Source of the DNA: Sphingomonas jinjuensis
GTDB lineage: Bacteria; Pseudomonadota; Alphaproteobacteria; Sphingomonadales; Sphingomonadaceae
Reading direction: 5' to 3'
Assembly: GCF_014197105.1 (NCBI RefSeq)
Contig: NZ_JACIEV010000003.1
Coordinates: 62,001 to 126,000, forward strand
Length of the DNA stretch: 64,000 bases
Part shown: positions 48,945 through 58,343 of the stretch, one piece after another
How positions within the stretch are numbered: the stretch's first letter is position 1
Layout of the letters: every line of letters begins with the position of its first letter
Program-made: the position numbers and the translations under genes
Notes under the pieces: generated by a model
The model's input: the letters and a program-made list of their open reading frames with translations, nothing else
What the model was told of the DNA's origin: nothing
Database searches by the model: none

Positions 48945-51322
48945 GACGCGCCACGCTCTCCAATCCGCCACTGTTCACGCTCGCCGGGCGGGCGCCGGGG
49001 CGACTGACGCTGGCCGCCGATACCGGCGCGATCGCGCATCTTTTCGTGCTGGAGGAGGACGTCGCGCGGCTGTTGCTGCTGGCGGACGGCACCGTGACGA
49101 GCCCGCCGAGCTGGGCGATCGCGCCGGGCGCGGAAGACATTGCTGAGCCGGGACGCGATCGGCTGGACGTGAGCGGCTTCGCGTGCCCCGACGTTGCAGT
49201 CGAGGAAGGCGATGGGACGATCACCGTCGCGACGACGCGGCTGCGGGTGACGATCCGGCTGCATGGCCTCCATTGCCGGTGGGAGCAGCGCGACGGCGAT
49301 GGCTGGCGGCCGATGGCGGAGGATCGGCCGACGCAGGCCTATGACTTCGGCTGGTGGGACGGCCGGGCGCACCACTATGTCGCGCGCAGCCCCGGACAGC
49401 GCTTCTACGGCCTCGGCGACCGCACCGGCGATTGCGACCGGGCGGGGCGGTCGTTCCGGCTGACCAACGTCGACCCGATGGGCTTCGACGCGGAGACGAG
49501 CGATCCGCTGTACAAGTCGATCCCCTATCTGCTCGTCGCCGATGCCGACGGGCGCTGCCACGGCGCTTTCTATGACAGCACCGCCGATGTCGCGGTCGAT
49601 CTGGGGCGCGAGCTCGACAATTATCACGGGCTGTACCGGCATGTCGTCGCCGACCGGGGCGACGTCGACCTGTGGATGATCGCGGGACCCGATCCACTCG
49701 CTGTGACGCGGCGCTTCACCTGGCTGACGGGCAGGCCGGCGCTGATGCCGCGCTGGTCGCTCGGCTATTCGGGTTCGACGATGACCTATACCGACGCGCC
49801 CGATGCGGCGGCGCAGATGGCGGGGTTTCTCGACAAGCTCGAGCAGCACGACCTGGGCTGCTCCTCGTTCCATCTGTCGTCGGGGTACACGTCGATCGGC
49901 GACAAGCGCTACGTCTTCCACTGGAACCGCGACAAGTTTCCCGATCCCGCCGCGTTCGTCGCCAGTTACGCCGAGGCGGGCGTGCGGCTGGTGCCCAACA
50001 TCAAGCCGGCGCTGCTGCGCAGTCATCCGCTGTACGACGATGTCGCGGCGGCGGGGCTGTTCGTCAACGATGGGGACGGCGCGCCGGTCGAGGCGCAGTT
50101 CTGGGACGAGGTCGGCAGCTACATCGACTTTACCAATCCCGCCGCCGCCGCCTGGTGGCGCGGTCAGGTGAAAAGCGCGCTGCTCGACCAGGGCATGGTC
50201 GCGACGTGGAACGACAACAACGAATATGAGCTGTGGGACAGCCGATCGCAGCTGGCGGGGTTCGGCACGCCGGTCGCGGCGGCTGCGATGCGCCCGGTGA
50301 TGCCGATGCTGATGACCCGTGCCTCGCGCCGAGCGCAGATCGAGGCACGGCCGGACGAGCGGCCCTATGTTGTGACACGATCGGGCATGGCGGGGCTGCA
50401 GCGCTATGCCCAGACGTGGAGCGGCGACAACCGTACCGTGTGGAAGACGATCCGCTACAACGCGCGCCAGGCGATCGGGCTGGCGCTGTCAGGCGTGTCG
50501 AACAGCGGCGACGATATCGGCGGCTTTTCGGGACCGGCGCCGTCCCCCGAGCTGCTGGTCCGCTGGGTCCAGGCCGGGGTGCTGATGCCGCGCTTCAGCA
50601 TCCATAGCTGGAACGACGACCGCACCGTCAACGAGCCGTGGATGTACCTGGAGGCGGCCCCCGCGATCCGGCGGCTGCTGGCGCTTCGCCAGACGTTGGT
50701 GCCGTTCCTCTATGACCTGCTGCATCGCTATCACGCCGCGTTCGAGCCGATGGTGCGGCCGGTGTGGCTCGATTTCCCGCGCGATCCGGCGGCGTGGGCG
50801 GAGAGTGACGACCACCTGCTCGGGCCGAACCTGCTCGTGCCGCTGGTGGTCGAGGAAGGCACGGCGGAGCGGACGGTGCGGGTGCCGGCGGGTGCCGACT
50901 GGGTCGATGTGTGGAGCGGTCGGCACGTCGCGGGTGGCGACGTCGTCACGCTGCCGGCGCCGATCGATGGGCCGCCGGTGATGCTGGCGCGGACGGGATC
51001 GGGGATGCTCGTCGATCTGGCGTTGGGTGGTTGGCGGCCCGAGCCGATGCAGCGTGGCGCGTGGCTTTTCCCGCCGGCCCGCGGCACCTTTGCCTGGGAT
51101 GCCATCGACGACGAGGGTGATGGCGCGGCGGCGCCGTGGCGATGGACGGTAACGGGCGAGGCGGACGAGCGTGAGGTGCGGGTTGCGGTATCCTGCGACG
51201 GCACGCCCGCAGACCGCGCGATCACGCTGCTGCTGCCGCCGGGAGACGGGCGTTTGTTGGTCGTCGATGGCGGAGTGTCAGTCGAGGTCGACGGGCGGCG
51301 CGGGGCACGGGTGGAGATTTGA
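48941..51322 (+). CDS. GH31 alpha-glycosidase
   Basis: 793 residues without a signal peptide, so probably cytoplasmic. N-terminal beta-sandwich (RFYGLGDRTGDCDRAGRSFR) precedes a barrel with nucleophile Asp425 (VATWNDNNEYELWD) and acid/base Asp525 (SGDDIGGFSG); RFSIHSWNDD and EPWMYLEAAPAIRRLLALR are conserved. Family members are alpha-glucosidases, alpha-xylosidases and others; the substrate cannot be read here. It is coupled to the uronate-type transporter, so it may cleave an imported uronic-acid-containing disaccharide. Confidence 0.9.
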   Translation: MRRATLSNPPLFTLAGRAPGRLTLAADTGAIAHLFVLEEDVARLLLLADGTVTSPPSWAIAPGAEDIAEPGRDRLDVSGFACPDVAVEEGDGTITVATTRLRVTIRLHGLHCRWEQRDGDGWRPMAEDRPTQAYDFGWWDGRAHHYVARSPGQRFYGLGDRTGDCDRAGRSFRLTNVDPMGFDAETSDPLYKSIPYLLVADADGRCHGAFYDSTADVAVDLGRELDNYHGLYRHVVADRGDVDLWMIAGPDPLAVTRRFTWLTGRPALMPRWSLGYSGSTMTYTDAPDAAAQMAGFLDKLEQHDLGCSSFHLSSGYTSIGDKRYVFHWNRDKFPDPAAFVASYAEAGVRLVPNIKPALLRSHPLYDDVAAAGLFVNDGDGAPVEAQFWDEVGSYIDFTNPAAAAWWRGQVKSALLDQGMVATWNDNNEYELWDSRSQLAGFGTPVAAAAMRPVMPMLMTRASRRAQIEARPDERPYVVTRSGMAGLQRYAQTWSGDNRTVWKTIRYNARQAIGLALSGVSNSGDDIGGFSGPAPSPELLVRWVQAGVLMPRFSIHSWNDDRTVNEPWMYLEAAPAIRRLLALRQTLVPFLYDLLHRYHAAFEPMVRPVWLDFPRDPAAWAESDDHLLGPNLLVPLVVEEGTAERTVRVPAGADWVDVWSGRHVAGGDVVTLPAPIDGPPVMLARTGSGMLVDLALGGWRPEPMQRGAWLFPPARGTFAWDAIDDEGDGAAAPWRWTVTGEADEREVRVAVSCDGTPADRAITLLLPPGDGRLLVVDGGVSVEVDGRRGARVEI

Positions 51323-51494
51323 CCGCCTGCGTCACCCAACCCGTCTGCCACGCGAAGGGGCGCGGTCAGGTATCGGTCGCAATCTTGTACAAATCGATCA
51401 GACAAGTCTTGCGCGTGGTCTGACCAATCGATAGCAATAGGCCTATCATGCGGCCGGAGAGCCGCTCGTCAGGCAGAATTTAGGGGAGGACCGG
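51323..51494. promoter_or_regulatory. Leader region of the second TonB receptor
   Basis: 172 bases between GH31 and the receptor. It holds TTGTACAA (about 51385-51392), the perfect repeat TGGTCTGACCA, a TTGCGC box just before that repeat and TA-rich sequence (GATAGCAATAGG) after it. This layout suggests a regulated promoter near 51409-51445, though the hexamers are weak. Confidence 0.45.
51416..51426. promoter_or_regulatory. ExuR/UxuR-like operator before the TonB receptor
   Basis: TGGTCTGACCA is a perfect 5-1-5 inverted repeat 68 bases before the receptor start. The near-identical site at 47641 suggests that one regulator, probably an FCD protein encoded outside the window, controls both transcripts. 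Confidence 0.55.
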
Positions 51495-53807
51495 ATGGCT
51501 CTTGGGAATACCGTTTGTCGCTGGGCGCTGGCCGCTGCGATGCTCGCAGCGACGCAACCGCTCGCCGCACAGACCGCCGATCAGACGGCGGCGCAGACGA
51601 CCCCCGGTTCGCTGACCACGCCTGACCAGGGTGCGCCAGCCGGCCCCACCAGCGAGGTTGCGCCCGATCCGGCCGCCGGCGGCGACATCATCGTCACCGC
51701 CAACAAGCGCGCCGAGAATATCCAGAAGGTGCCTCTCGCGGTGTCGGTCGTCTCGCCGGCGCAGCTCGCCAGCGCAGGCGTCCGCAATTTCACCGACATC
51801 GGCAAGATCGCGCCGTCGCTCGTCGTCCGCCCGGCGGAGCAGCCGCAGAATTCGAACATCTCGCTGCGCGGCGTCGGCACCTTCGCCTTCGGCATCGGCG
51901 TGGAATCGAGCGTCGCAGTGCTGGTCGACGAAGTGCCGCTGGCGTTCCAGGCGCGCGCCTTCACCGACCTGCCCGACGTCGAGCGGATCGAGGTGCTGCG
52001 TGGCCCGCAGAGCACGCTGTACGGCAAGTCGGCGTCGGCCGGCCTCGTCAACATCATCACCCGCGATCCCACCGACGAGCTGCGCGTGCGCGCCAATGCG
52101 CTGATCACCACCGACGAGGAGCGCGGGCTGAACCTGAGTGTGTCTGGCCCGGCCAGCGACACCGTCGGCTATGTCCTGTCGGCGGCGTACAACTACTGGG
52201 ACGGCAACGTCAAAAATCTGTTCAACGGCAAGGACGTCAACGGCCGCGAGTCGTTGAACCTGCGCGGCAAGGTGCGGTGGGAGCCGACCGACAACGCATC
52301 GCTGACGATCGCTGGCAATTACATCAACGGCAACAGCGACGTCGGCCGTCCGTTCATCCGCTTCGGCGCGAACGCCCGGCTGCGCGGCATCGCATCGCAG
52401 ACGCCCGCGGTGGTGTTGCCCGGCGTCTCCGTCGGTCCCGAGAACCAGGACGTCAGCAACAATTACGACTCGCGCACCAAATATCAGGGCGGCGGCGGCT
52501 ATATTCGCGGCGAGATCGGGCTGGGTTCGATGAACCTCGTCACGATCACCTCCTACGACAAATTCCACCTGTACGATTACCTCGACCATGACGACACCGC
52601 CGCGACGGTGCCGCAGGGCAGCAACGTCCAGATCGGTCAGTTCAAGTCGGAGCAGATTACGAACGAGGTCCGGCTGCAGTCGCCGAGCGACGGTCCGTTC
52701 CGCTACACGATCGGCGGCTATGTCGCTGGCGTGAAGTTCGAGCGCCCCTTCTATCGCGGCCCGTCCTTCTCGCTGGCAAGCTGGGATGCGACGGCCAAGT
52801 CGCGTCAGGTGGCCGGGTTCGTCCAGGCCGACTGGACGATCATCCCCAGCCTGACGCTGACCGGCGGCGGGCGCTTGCAGAACGAGCACGTATCCTACAC
52901 CTATCGCGACAACCTGGCGGGCACGCGGTTCAGCGGCAGCGCGAGCGACACGGCTTTCACCTATCGCGGCAGCCTGCGCTACGACTTCACGCCGACGGTC
53001 AACGCCTTCTTCACCTATGCGACCGGCTACAAGGGCCAGACCTACGATCTGACCACCGGCTTCAACCGCAACCGCGCGCTTGCCGGCCCGATCCGGCCGG
53101 AGAAATCGCGCGACAAGGAGCTGGGCATCCGCAGCCAGTTCTTCGACCGGCGCCTGACGATGAACGTCACGCTGTTCGACACCAACTATCGCGACCTGCA
53201 GGCGCAGACGATCGAGACGCTGGCCGATGGCACGTCCAACTTCCGCCTGACCAATGTCGGTCGGCTGAATACCAAGGGCGTCGAGGTGGAATCGTCGCTG
53301 CGGCTGGGCAGCGACCTGAACCTCAACGGCGCGGTGACCTATCTCGATGCGAAGTATACCGACTTCGCGGCGGCGCAGTGCTATCCGTTGCAGACGGCGG
53401 CGCTGGGCTGCACCGGCTCGCCGACGCGCCAGAACCTGACGGGAACGCGCGTCGTCCAGGCGCCCGAATGGAAGTTCAACGTCGGTGCGGATTACTCGCC
53501 GTCGCTGGGTGGCAACCTGCGCGGCGTGGCGCAGCTCAATTGGCAGTATCAGAGCAGCCTGTTCTTCCAGGCGCGCGATCCCGAGACGTTCCAGCCGGCA
53601 TACCACATCGTCAACATCGGTCTGGGCGTGCGCGACGAGGAGCGCCGCTGGGAGCTGGTGGCCTTCGTCAACAACCTGTTCGACAAGCAATATTACGGCT
53701 CGCTCGTGAACAGCGCCGGCAATTTCGGCAACAACATCGCGACGCAGGCGGTGCTGCCGCGCGACTTCCGCCGCTATGGCGGGTTGCGGCTCGGCGTAAA
53801 CTTCTGA
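51495..53807 (+). CDS. TonB-dependent receptor
   Basis: 770 residues. Signal peptide ALAAAMLAATQPLAAQ, TonB-box region GGDIIVTANKRAENIQKVPL, plug (NSNISLRGVGTFAFGIGVE; IEVLRGPQSTLYGKSASAGL) and barrel ending YGGLRLGVNF with C-terminal phenylalanine. It is intact, unlike the receptor at 34361-37157. By position it should import the oligosaccharide handled by the following uronate and glucuronidase genes. A GGGGAGGA sequence precedes ATG 51495. Confidence 0.95.
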   Translation: MALGNTVCRWALAAAMLAATQPLAAQTADQTAAQTTPGSLTTPDQGAPAGPTSEVAPDPAAGGDIIVTANKRAENIQKVPLAVSVVSPAQLASAGVRNFTDIGKIAPSLVVRPAEQPQNSNISLRGVGTFAFGIGVESSVAVLVDEVPLAFQARAFTDLPDVERIEVLRGPQSTLYGKSASAGLVNIITRDPTDELRVRANALITTDEERGLNLSVSGPASDTVGYVLSAAYNYWDGNVKNLFNGKDVNGRESLNLRGKVRWEPTDNASLTIAGNYINGNSDVGRPFIRFGANARLRGIASQTPAVVLPGVSVGPENQDVSNNYDSRTKYQGGGGYIRGEIGLGSMNLVTITSYDKFHLYDYLDHDDTAATVPQGSNVQIGQFKSEQITNEVRLQSPSDGPFRYTIGGYVAGVKFERPFYRGPSFSLASWDATAKSRQVAGFVQADWTIIPSLTLTGGGRLQNEHVSYTYRDNLAGTRFSGSASDTAFTYRGSLRYDFTPTVNAFFTYATGYKGQTYDLTTGFNRNRALAGPIRPEKSRDKELGIRSQFFDRRLTMNVTLFDTNYRDLQAQTIETLADGTSNFRLTNVGRLNTKGVEVESSLRLGSDLNLNGAVTYLDAKYTDFAAAQCYPLQTAALGCTGSPTRQNLTGTRVVQAPEWKFNVGADYSPSLGGNLRGVAQLNWQYQSSLFFQARDPETFQPAYHIVNIGLGVRDEERRWELVAFVNNLFDKQYYGSLVNSAGNFGNNIATQAVLPRDFRRYGGLRLGVNF

Positions 53808-53833
53808 GTCGAGGTGACGGGCTCACTCCCAAA

Positions 53834-53911
53834 CCGTTCGCGCTGAGCGACGTCGAAGCATGGTGGACCTTCGCCGGTGGCCTGTCCTTCGACTTCGCTC
53901 AGGACGAACCG
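53834..53911. repeat. Imperfect inverted repeat of intergenic type
   Basis: The arm 53834-53860 (CCGTTCGCGCTGAGCGACGT and on) pairs imperfectly with 53883-53911 (ending CTTCGCTCAGGACGAACCG), with a spacer of 22. From memory, the CTGAGCGAAGTCGAAG core resembles dispersed intergenic palindromes of sphingomonads. It lies 27 bases after the receptor stop and may act as a transcript-stabilising or attenuating hairpin. Confidence 0.75.
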
Positions 53912-53930
53912 AGGACGGGACGAAAGTGAT

Positions 53931-55232
53931 ATGGCGATGCTGAAGATCATGGCTGCTGCGGCAACGGTGCTGGCTATCGGTGCCGCGGCGATGCCAGCGA
54001 CGCCGGCGCGGCCGCCGGTCGATGCCCCCGAATTGGCGAAGCTGGGGCACTATGGCGTCGGCGTCGCGGATACGGTGTTCGTCCAGCCGCGTCAGCTCGA
54101 CCCGCTATCGGGTGGCCCGGCACCCGCGGTGGCCGATCGCACGCTCGCAGTGACGATCTGGTATCCCGCGGGGGTGATGGGTGCGGGCACGACCTACCGC
54201 ACCGCACTGCCCGGTGAGGATGGCAAGCCGGTCGCGTTCGATGTGCCGGGGCTGGCGACACCGGGTGTGAAGGCGGCGGCGGGCAAATTCCCGCTGGTGG
54301 TGCTGGCGCATGGCTATAGCAACACCCCGGCGGTGCTGTCGTGGCTGGGCGAGAATCTGGCGAGCAAGGGCTATGTCGTGGTGGCGCCGGCGTTCGCCGA
54401 TCCGTCGATCACGATTCGTACCGCGGCGGCGCAGGCCGGGCCGTTGTCACGCCGGCCGCTCGACATCGTCTTCGTCGCCGCCGAGGCGCAGCGTCGGGCA
54501 AGGGCGAGCGAGGGCGTGCTGGCCGGGGCGGATGCCGGGACGACGGCGCTCATCGGCTATTCGATGGGCGGCTATGGCGTGCTGGCGGCGGCGGGGGCCA
54601 CGTTGAACTCCGGGCTGGGCACGGCGACGCGCGGCATCCTGGCGCCCTATACCGAGGGTGGTGCGCGGGCGGGTGAGATGGCGGTGGCCGGGTTGAAGGC
54701 GGTAGTGGCGATCTCGCCGCCGCGCCAGCTGCGCGCCCTGCCGCTGTTCGCCGAGGGCGGCGCGTCGCGGATCACGGCGCCGACGCTGTTCGTCGTCGGC
54801 CGCAAGGATCGTGTCGTCGGCTATGACCCCGGCGTGCGGACGTTGTTCGACGACGAGTCCAGTGCCTCGCGCTATCTGCTGACGTTCCGCGAGGCGGGGC
54901 ACAGCATCGCGCTGATCGGCGCGCCGCCGTCGATGCAGGCAAGCTTCTGGGACAAGGACTGGTTCGAGGACGGAGTGTGGCGCAAGGACCGGCTGCTCGC
55001 CGTCCAGGCGCATTTCATCACCGCGTTCCTCGACCGCTACGTCAAGGGCGATCGCGGCAAATCGAGCTATCTCGATGGACTGACGACCGACTCCGATGCG
55101 GGAAGCTGGCCGGGCGCGCCGGCGGGCCGATTTGCCGGCTATAGCCCCGGCGCCCCCGCCTCGACGATCTGGAAGGGTTTTCAGCCGAGCAAGCGGTCGG
55201 GAATGACGTTCGAACACAAGCCGGCACCATGA
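53931..55232 (+). CDS. Secreted alpha/beta hydrolase (dienelactone-hydrolase/acetylhydrolase-like)
   Basis: 433 residues. Signal peptide AAAATVLAIGAAAMPATPA. The fold markers are FPLVVLAHGYSNTPAVLSWL (oxyanion strand), nucleophile Ser211 in GYSMGGYG, TLFVVGRKDRVV (acid strand) and the His of REAGHSIALIG. The layout resembles platelet-activating-factor acetylhydrolase-type or chlorophyllase-like enzymes. In this locus it could remove ester groups (acetyl, feruloyl or methyl) from the glycan; that is inference. The stop overlaps the uxuA start (ATGA). Confidence 0.8.
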   Translation: MAMLKIMAAAATVLAIGAAAMPATPARPPVDAPELAKLGHYGVGVADTVFVQPRQLDPLSGGPAPAVADRTLAVTIWYPAGVMGAGTTYRTALPGEDGKPVAFDVPGLATPGVKAAAGKFPLVVLAHGYSNTPAVLSWLGENLASKGYVVVAPAFADPSITIRTAAAQAGPLSRRPLDIVFVAAEAQRRARASEGVLAGADAGTTALIGYSMGGYGVLAAAGATLNSGLGTATRGILAPYTEGGARAGEMAVAGLKAVVAISPPRQLRALPLFAEGGASRITAPTLFVVGRKDRVVGYDPGVRTLFDDESSASRYLLTFREAGHSIALIGAPPSMQASFWDKDWFEDGVWRKDRLLAVQAHFITAFLDRYVKGDRGKSSYLDGLTTDSDAGSWPGAPAGRFAGYSPGAPASTIWKGFQPSKRSGMTFEHKPAP

Positions 55233-56419
55233 CGGGAGCAACGACGAACATGCTGATGACGCAGACGATGCGGTGGTTCGGTCCGAACGATCCCGTATCG
55301 TTGCAGGGCATACGCCAGGCGGGGGCGAGCGAGGTGGTGACCGCGCTGCACGAGGTGCCCAACGGCGAGGTGTGGACGCTCGACGCAATCCGTGCGCGTC
55401 GCGCGGTGATCGAGACGGCGGGGCTTGGCTGGACGGTGGTCGAGAGCCTGCCGGTGCATGAGGACATCAAGCGGCGTGGACCCGACTGGGACCGGCTGAT
55501 CGACCATTATCGCACCAGCCTTCGCAACCTGGCGGCGGGCGGGGTGACGACGGTTACCTACAACTTCATGCCGCTGCTTGACTGGACGCGGACCGATCTT
55601 GCCTGGGCGATGCCCGATGGCGCGCTGGCGCTGCGGTTCGAGCTGGAAATGGTGGCGGCGTATGACGTCCATATACTGGGCCGGCCGGGGGCGGAGGCGG
55701 ATTATTCCGCTGCGACGCTCGAAGCGGCGGCGCGGCGCTTCCACGCGATGGACGAGGATGCGCGACGGCTGTTGTCGCGGACGATCATCGCCGGACTGCC
55801 GGGCAGCGAGGAAAGCTTCACCGACGCCAATTTCCTGAGCGCGATCGGCACGTACGACGAGATCGATGCCGCACAGCTGCGGGCCAATCACATTGCCTTC
55901 CTGGAAGCGGTGTGCCCGGTCGCGGAGGAAGCAGGCGTCCAGCTGGTCGTCCATCCCGACGATCCGCCCTTCGCGATCTTCGGCCTGCCGCGCGTCGTCA
56001 GTACTGAGGCCGACGTCGCGGACCTGTTCGCCAAGGTGCCGAGCGCGGCCAACGGGCTGTGCTTCTGCACCGGTTCGTTCGGCGTGCGCGCGGACAACGA
56101 CTTGCCGGGCATGGTCGAAAGACTGGCGGACCGGATCGGCTTCCTTCACCTGCGTTCGGTACAGCGCGAGACGAACGGCGCGTTTCACGAGGCGCCGCAT
56201 CTCGAGGGCGATGCGAACATGACCGCGGTGGTGGCGCAGGTGGTGCAGCTGCAGCAGCGGCTGGGCCGATCGCTGCCGATGCGACCCGACCATGGCCACC
56301 AGATGCTCGACGACCTGGGGCGGCGGAATAATCCGGGATACTCGCTGCTCGGGCGAATGCGCGGGCTGGCGGAACTCAGAGGCTTGGAACGAGGGATCGC
56401 CGCGACGTTGAACGGCTGA
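55229..56419 (+). CDS. uxuA: Mannonate dehydratase UxuA
   Basis: 396 residues. It converts D-mannonate to 2-keto-3-deoxygluconate in glucuronate catabolism. Family segments are MRWFGPNDPVSLQGIRQAGA, VESLPVHEDIKRRGPDW, VVHPDDPPFAIFGLPRVVST, CFCTGSFGVRADNDL and RPDHGHQMLDDLG; the His and Cys residues in the last three are metal and active-site positions. The isomerase UxaC, reductase UxuB and kinase KdgK are not in the window. Its presence strongly supports uronic acid release by this locus. ATG 55229 overlaps the hydrolase stop; a second in-frame ATG lies eight codons on. Confidence 0.95.
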   Translation: MTGATTNMLMTQTMRWFGPNDPVSLQGIRQAGASEVVTALHEVPNGEVWTLDAIRARRAVIETAGLGWTVVESLPVHEDIKRRGPDWDRLIDHYRTSLRNLAAGGVTTVTYNFMPLLDWTRTDLAWAMPDGALALRFELEMVAAYDVHILGRPGAEADYSAATLEAAARRFHAMDEDARRLLSRTIIAGLPGSEESFTDANFLSAIGTYDEIDAAQLRANHIAFLEAVCPVAEEAGVQLVVHPDDPPFAIFGLPRVVSTEADVADLFAKVPSAANGLCFCTGSFGVRADNDLPGMVERLADRIGFLHLRSVQRETNGAFHEAPHLEGDANMTAVVAQVVQLQQRLGRSLPMRPDHGHQMLDDLGRRNNPGYSLLGRMRGLAELRGLERGIAATLNG

Positions 56420-56441
56420 CCCGAAACGGGAGAGAGACGCG

Positions 56442-58343
56442 ATGAAACGACGGACGCTGCTGATGGGCTTTACCGCGCTGGCGCTGGCGCCGATGGCGAT
56501 GCTGGCGGCGCAGGAGCGGCTGCCGGTGCCCCCGCCGCCGCCGCTCGCGACCGCCGAAGCCGGTCCGCTGCTGGTCAGCGCGGACATGCGCGACGGGACC
56601 GACCTGTCGGGACCGTGGCACTATTCGATCGATCCGTTCCGCGCGGGGCTCTACGGCTTTCACGGCGAGCAGCCCGACAAGGGTCAGCTGCGCTATCGCG
56701 AAATCGATGCGCGTGGCGAGATGGCGGCGGACAGCCGCATCCTCTACGAATTCGACATGGCCAATTCGCCGACGACCACGCTGCCCTCGTCCTGGCTGAC
56801 TGAAGCGCCCGAGCTGCGTCACTATCAGGGGCTGATGTGGTATCAGCGTACCTTCCCGGGGCCGGCGAAGCGGACGGGGCGGTATTTCCTGCGGTTCGGT
56901 GCAGCGAACTACACGACCTATGTCTATCTGAACGGCCAGCCGATCGGGCGGCACGAGGGCGGATTCACGCCGTTCGCGTTCGAGGTGACCAAGCTGCTGC
57001 GCGACGGCGTCAACCAGATCACCGTCGGCGTCGACAGCCAGGCGACCGAAGCAACGGTGCCGCCGCCCGTGACCGACTGGGAGAATTACGGCGGCATCAC
57101 CCGGCCGATCCGGTTGGTGCATACGCCGGCGACCTATGTCGACGATGCCTGGGTGCGGATGACGCGCGATGGACGGATCGCGGTCGACGCGCATCTCGAC
57201 GGCGCCGGTGCGGCGAACCGGGCATTGACGCTCCAGGTGCCGGAGTTGCGGCTGTCGCTGGCGGGCAAGACCGATGCGAGCGGCCATTGGCGCGGCTCCG
57301 TCAACGCGCCGACCGGCATGACGCGCTGGTCGCCCGAACGGCCCAAGCTGTACGACGTCACGATCACTGCGGGCGACGATACGTGGCGCGACCGCATCGG
57401 CTTCCGCACCATCGAGACGCGTGGCAGCGAGATCCTGCTCAACGGCAAGCCCGTATTTCTGCGTGGCATTTCGCTGCACGAGGAAGAGATCGGCACCGAT
57501 CCGACGCGCGCGATCACGCCGGCGTCGGCGCGGGCACTGCTCGGCGAGATCAAGGACGGGCTACACGGCAATTTCGTGCGGCTGGCGCATTACCCGCACA
57601 ACGAGGTGATGACGCGCACCGCCGACGAGATGGGACTGTTGGTCTGGAGCGAGGTGCCGGTGTACTGGCGCGTCGCCTGGTCGAACCCGGCGACGCTGGC
57701 GACGGCGCGTAACATGCTGGCGGAGAACATCCTGCGCGATCGCAACCGCGCGTCGATCGCGATCTGGTCGGTGGCCAACGAGACGCCGGTGACCGATGCG
57801 CGCAATACCTTCCTGACGACGCTGGTCGGCGACGTGCGCAAGCTGGACGACAGCCGGTTGGTCAGCGCGGCGCTGCTCGTCGAGCGAGACCGCACGGCGA
57901 CGAGGCCGGTGATGACATTGGCCGATCCGCTCGCAAGCCAGCTCGATGTGCTCGCGATCAACACGTACAATGGCTGGTATTCGCCCGATAAGCTGTCCGA
58001 CCTCGCCAAGAGCGAATGGCGGGTGCCGGCGGACAAGCCGCTGGTGTTCTCGGAATTCGGCGCCGATGCCAAGGCCGGATTCCATGATCCGGCAAAGGGG
58101 CAGAAGTTCAGCGAGGAATTCCAGGCGGACTATTATCGCGCGACGCTGGGCATGGCGGACAAGCTGCCGACGCTGCGCGGCATGTCGCCGTGGATTCTGA
58201 AGGACTTCCGCTCGCCGCGGCGACAGAACCCCGATTTCCAGCAGGGTTGGAACCGCAAGGGGCTGATTTCGGAAACGGGCCAGCGCAAGGAGGCGTTCGG
58301 CGTGCTGAGCGACTATTATGCGCGGAAGGGCGCTGCGCGATAG
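56442..58343 (+). CDS. GH2 beta-glucuronidase-type glycosidase
   Basis: 633 residues. Signal-type N-terminus MKRRTLLMGFTALALAPMAMLAAQ. Three-domain GH2 architecture: sugar-binding (LSGPWHYSIDPFRAGLYGFH; YLNGQPIGRHEGGFTPFAFE), Ig-like, and barrel with acid/base Glu447 (SVANETPVTDARN) and nucleophile Glu538 (VFSEFGADAKAG). The short architecture and N-terminal segment match beta-glucuronidases rather than LacZ. GGGAGAGAG precedes the ATG. It would supply glucuronate for UxuA. Its last 28 bases overlap the convergent GH43 gene. Confidence 0.88.
   Translation: MKRRTLLMGFTALALAPMAMLAAQERLPVPPPPPLATAEAGPLLVSADMRDGTDLSGPWHYSIDPFRAGLYGFHGEQPDKGQLRYREIDARGEMAADSRILYEFDMANSPTTTLPSSWLTEAPELRHYQGLMWYQRTFPGPAKRTGRYFLRFGAANYTTYVYLNGQPIGRHEGGFTPFAFEVTKLLRDGVNQITVGVDSQATEATVPPPVTDWENYGGITRPIRLVHTPATYVDDAWVRMTRDGRIAVDAHLDGAGAANRALTLQVPELRLSLAGKTDASGHWRGSVNAPTGMTRWSPERPKLYDVTITAGDDTWRDRIGFRTIETRGSEILLNGKPVFLRGISLHEEEIGTDPTRAITPASARALLGEIKDGLHGNFVRLAHYPHNEVMTRTADEMGLLVWSEVPVYWRVAWSNPATLATARNMLAENILRDRNRASIAIWSVANETPVTDARNTFLTTLVGDVRKLDDSRLVSAALLVERDRTATRPVMTLADPLASQLDVLAINTYNGWYSPDKLSDLAKSEWRVPADKPLVFSEFGADAKAGFHDPAKGQKFSEEFQADYYRATLGMADKLPTLRGMSPWILKDFRSPRRQNPDFQQGWNRKGLISETGQRKEAFGVLSDYYARKGAAR

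Noticed and set aside
53834..53911. CRISPR-like or insertion-sequence end
   Set aside because: Only one pair of inverted arms, no direct repeats with spacers and no transposase nearby. No CRISPR array was seen anywhere in the window.
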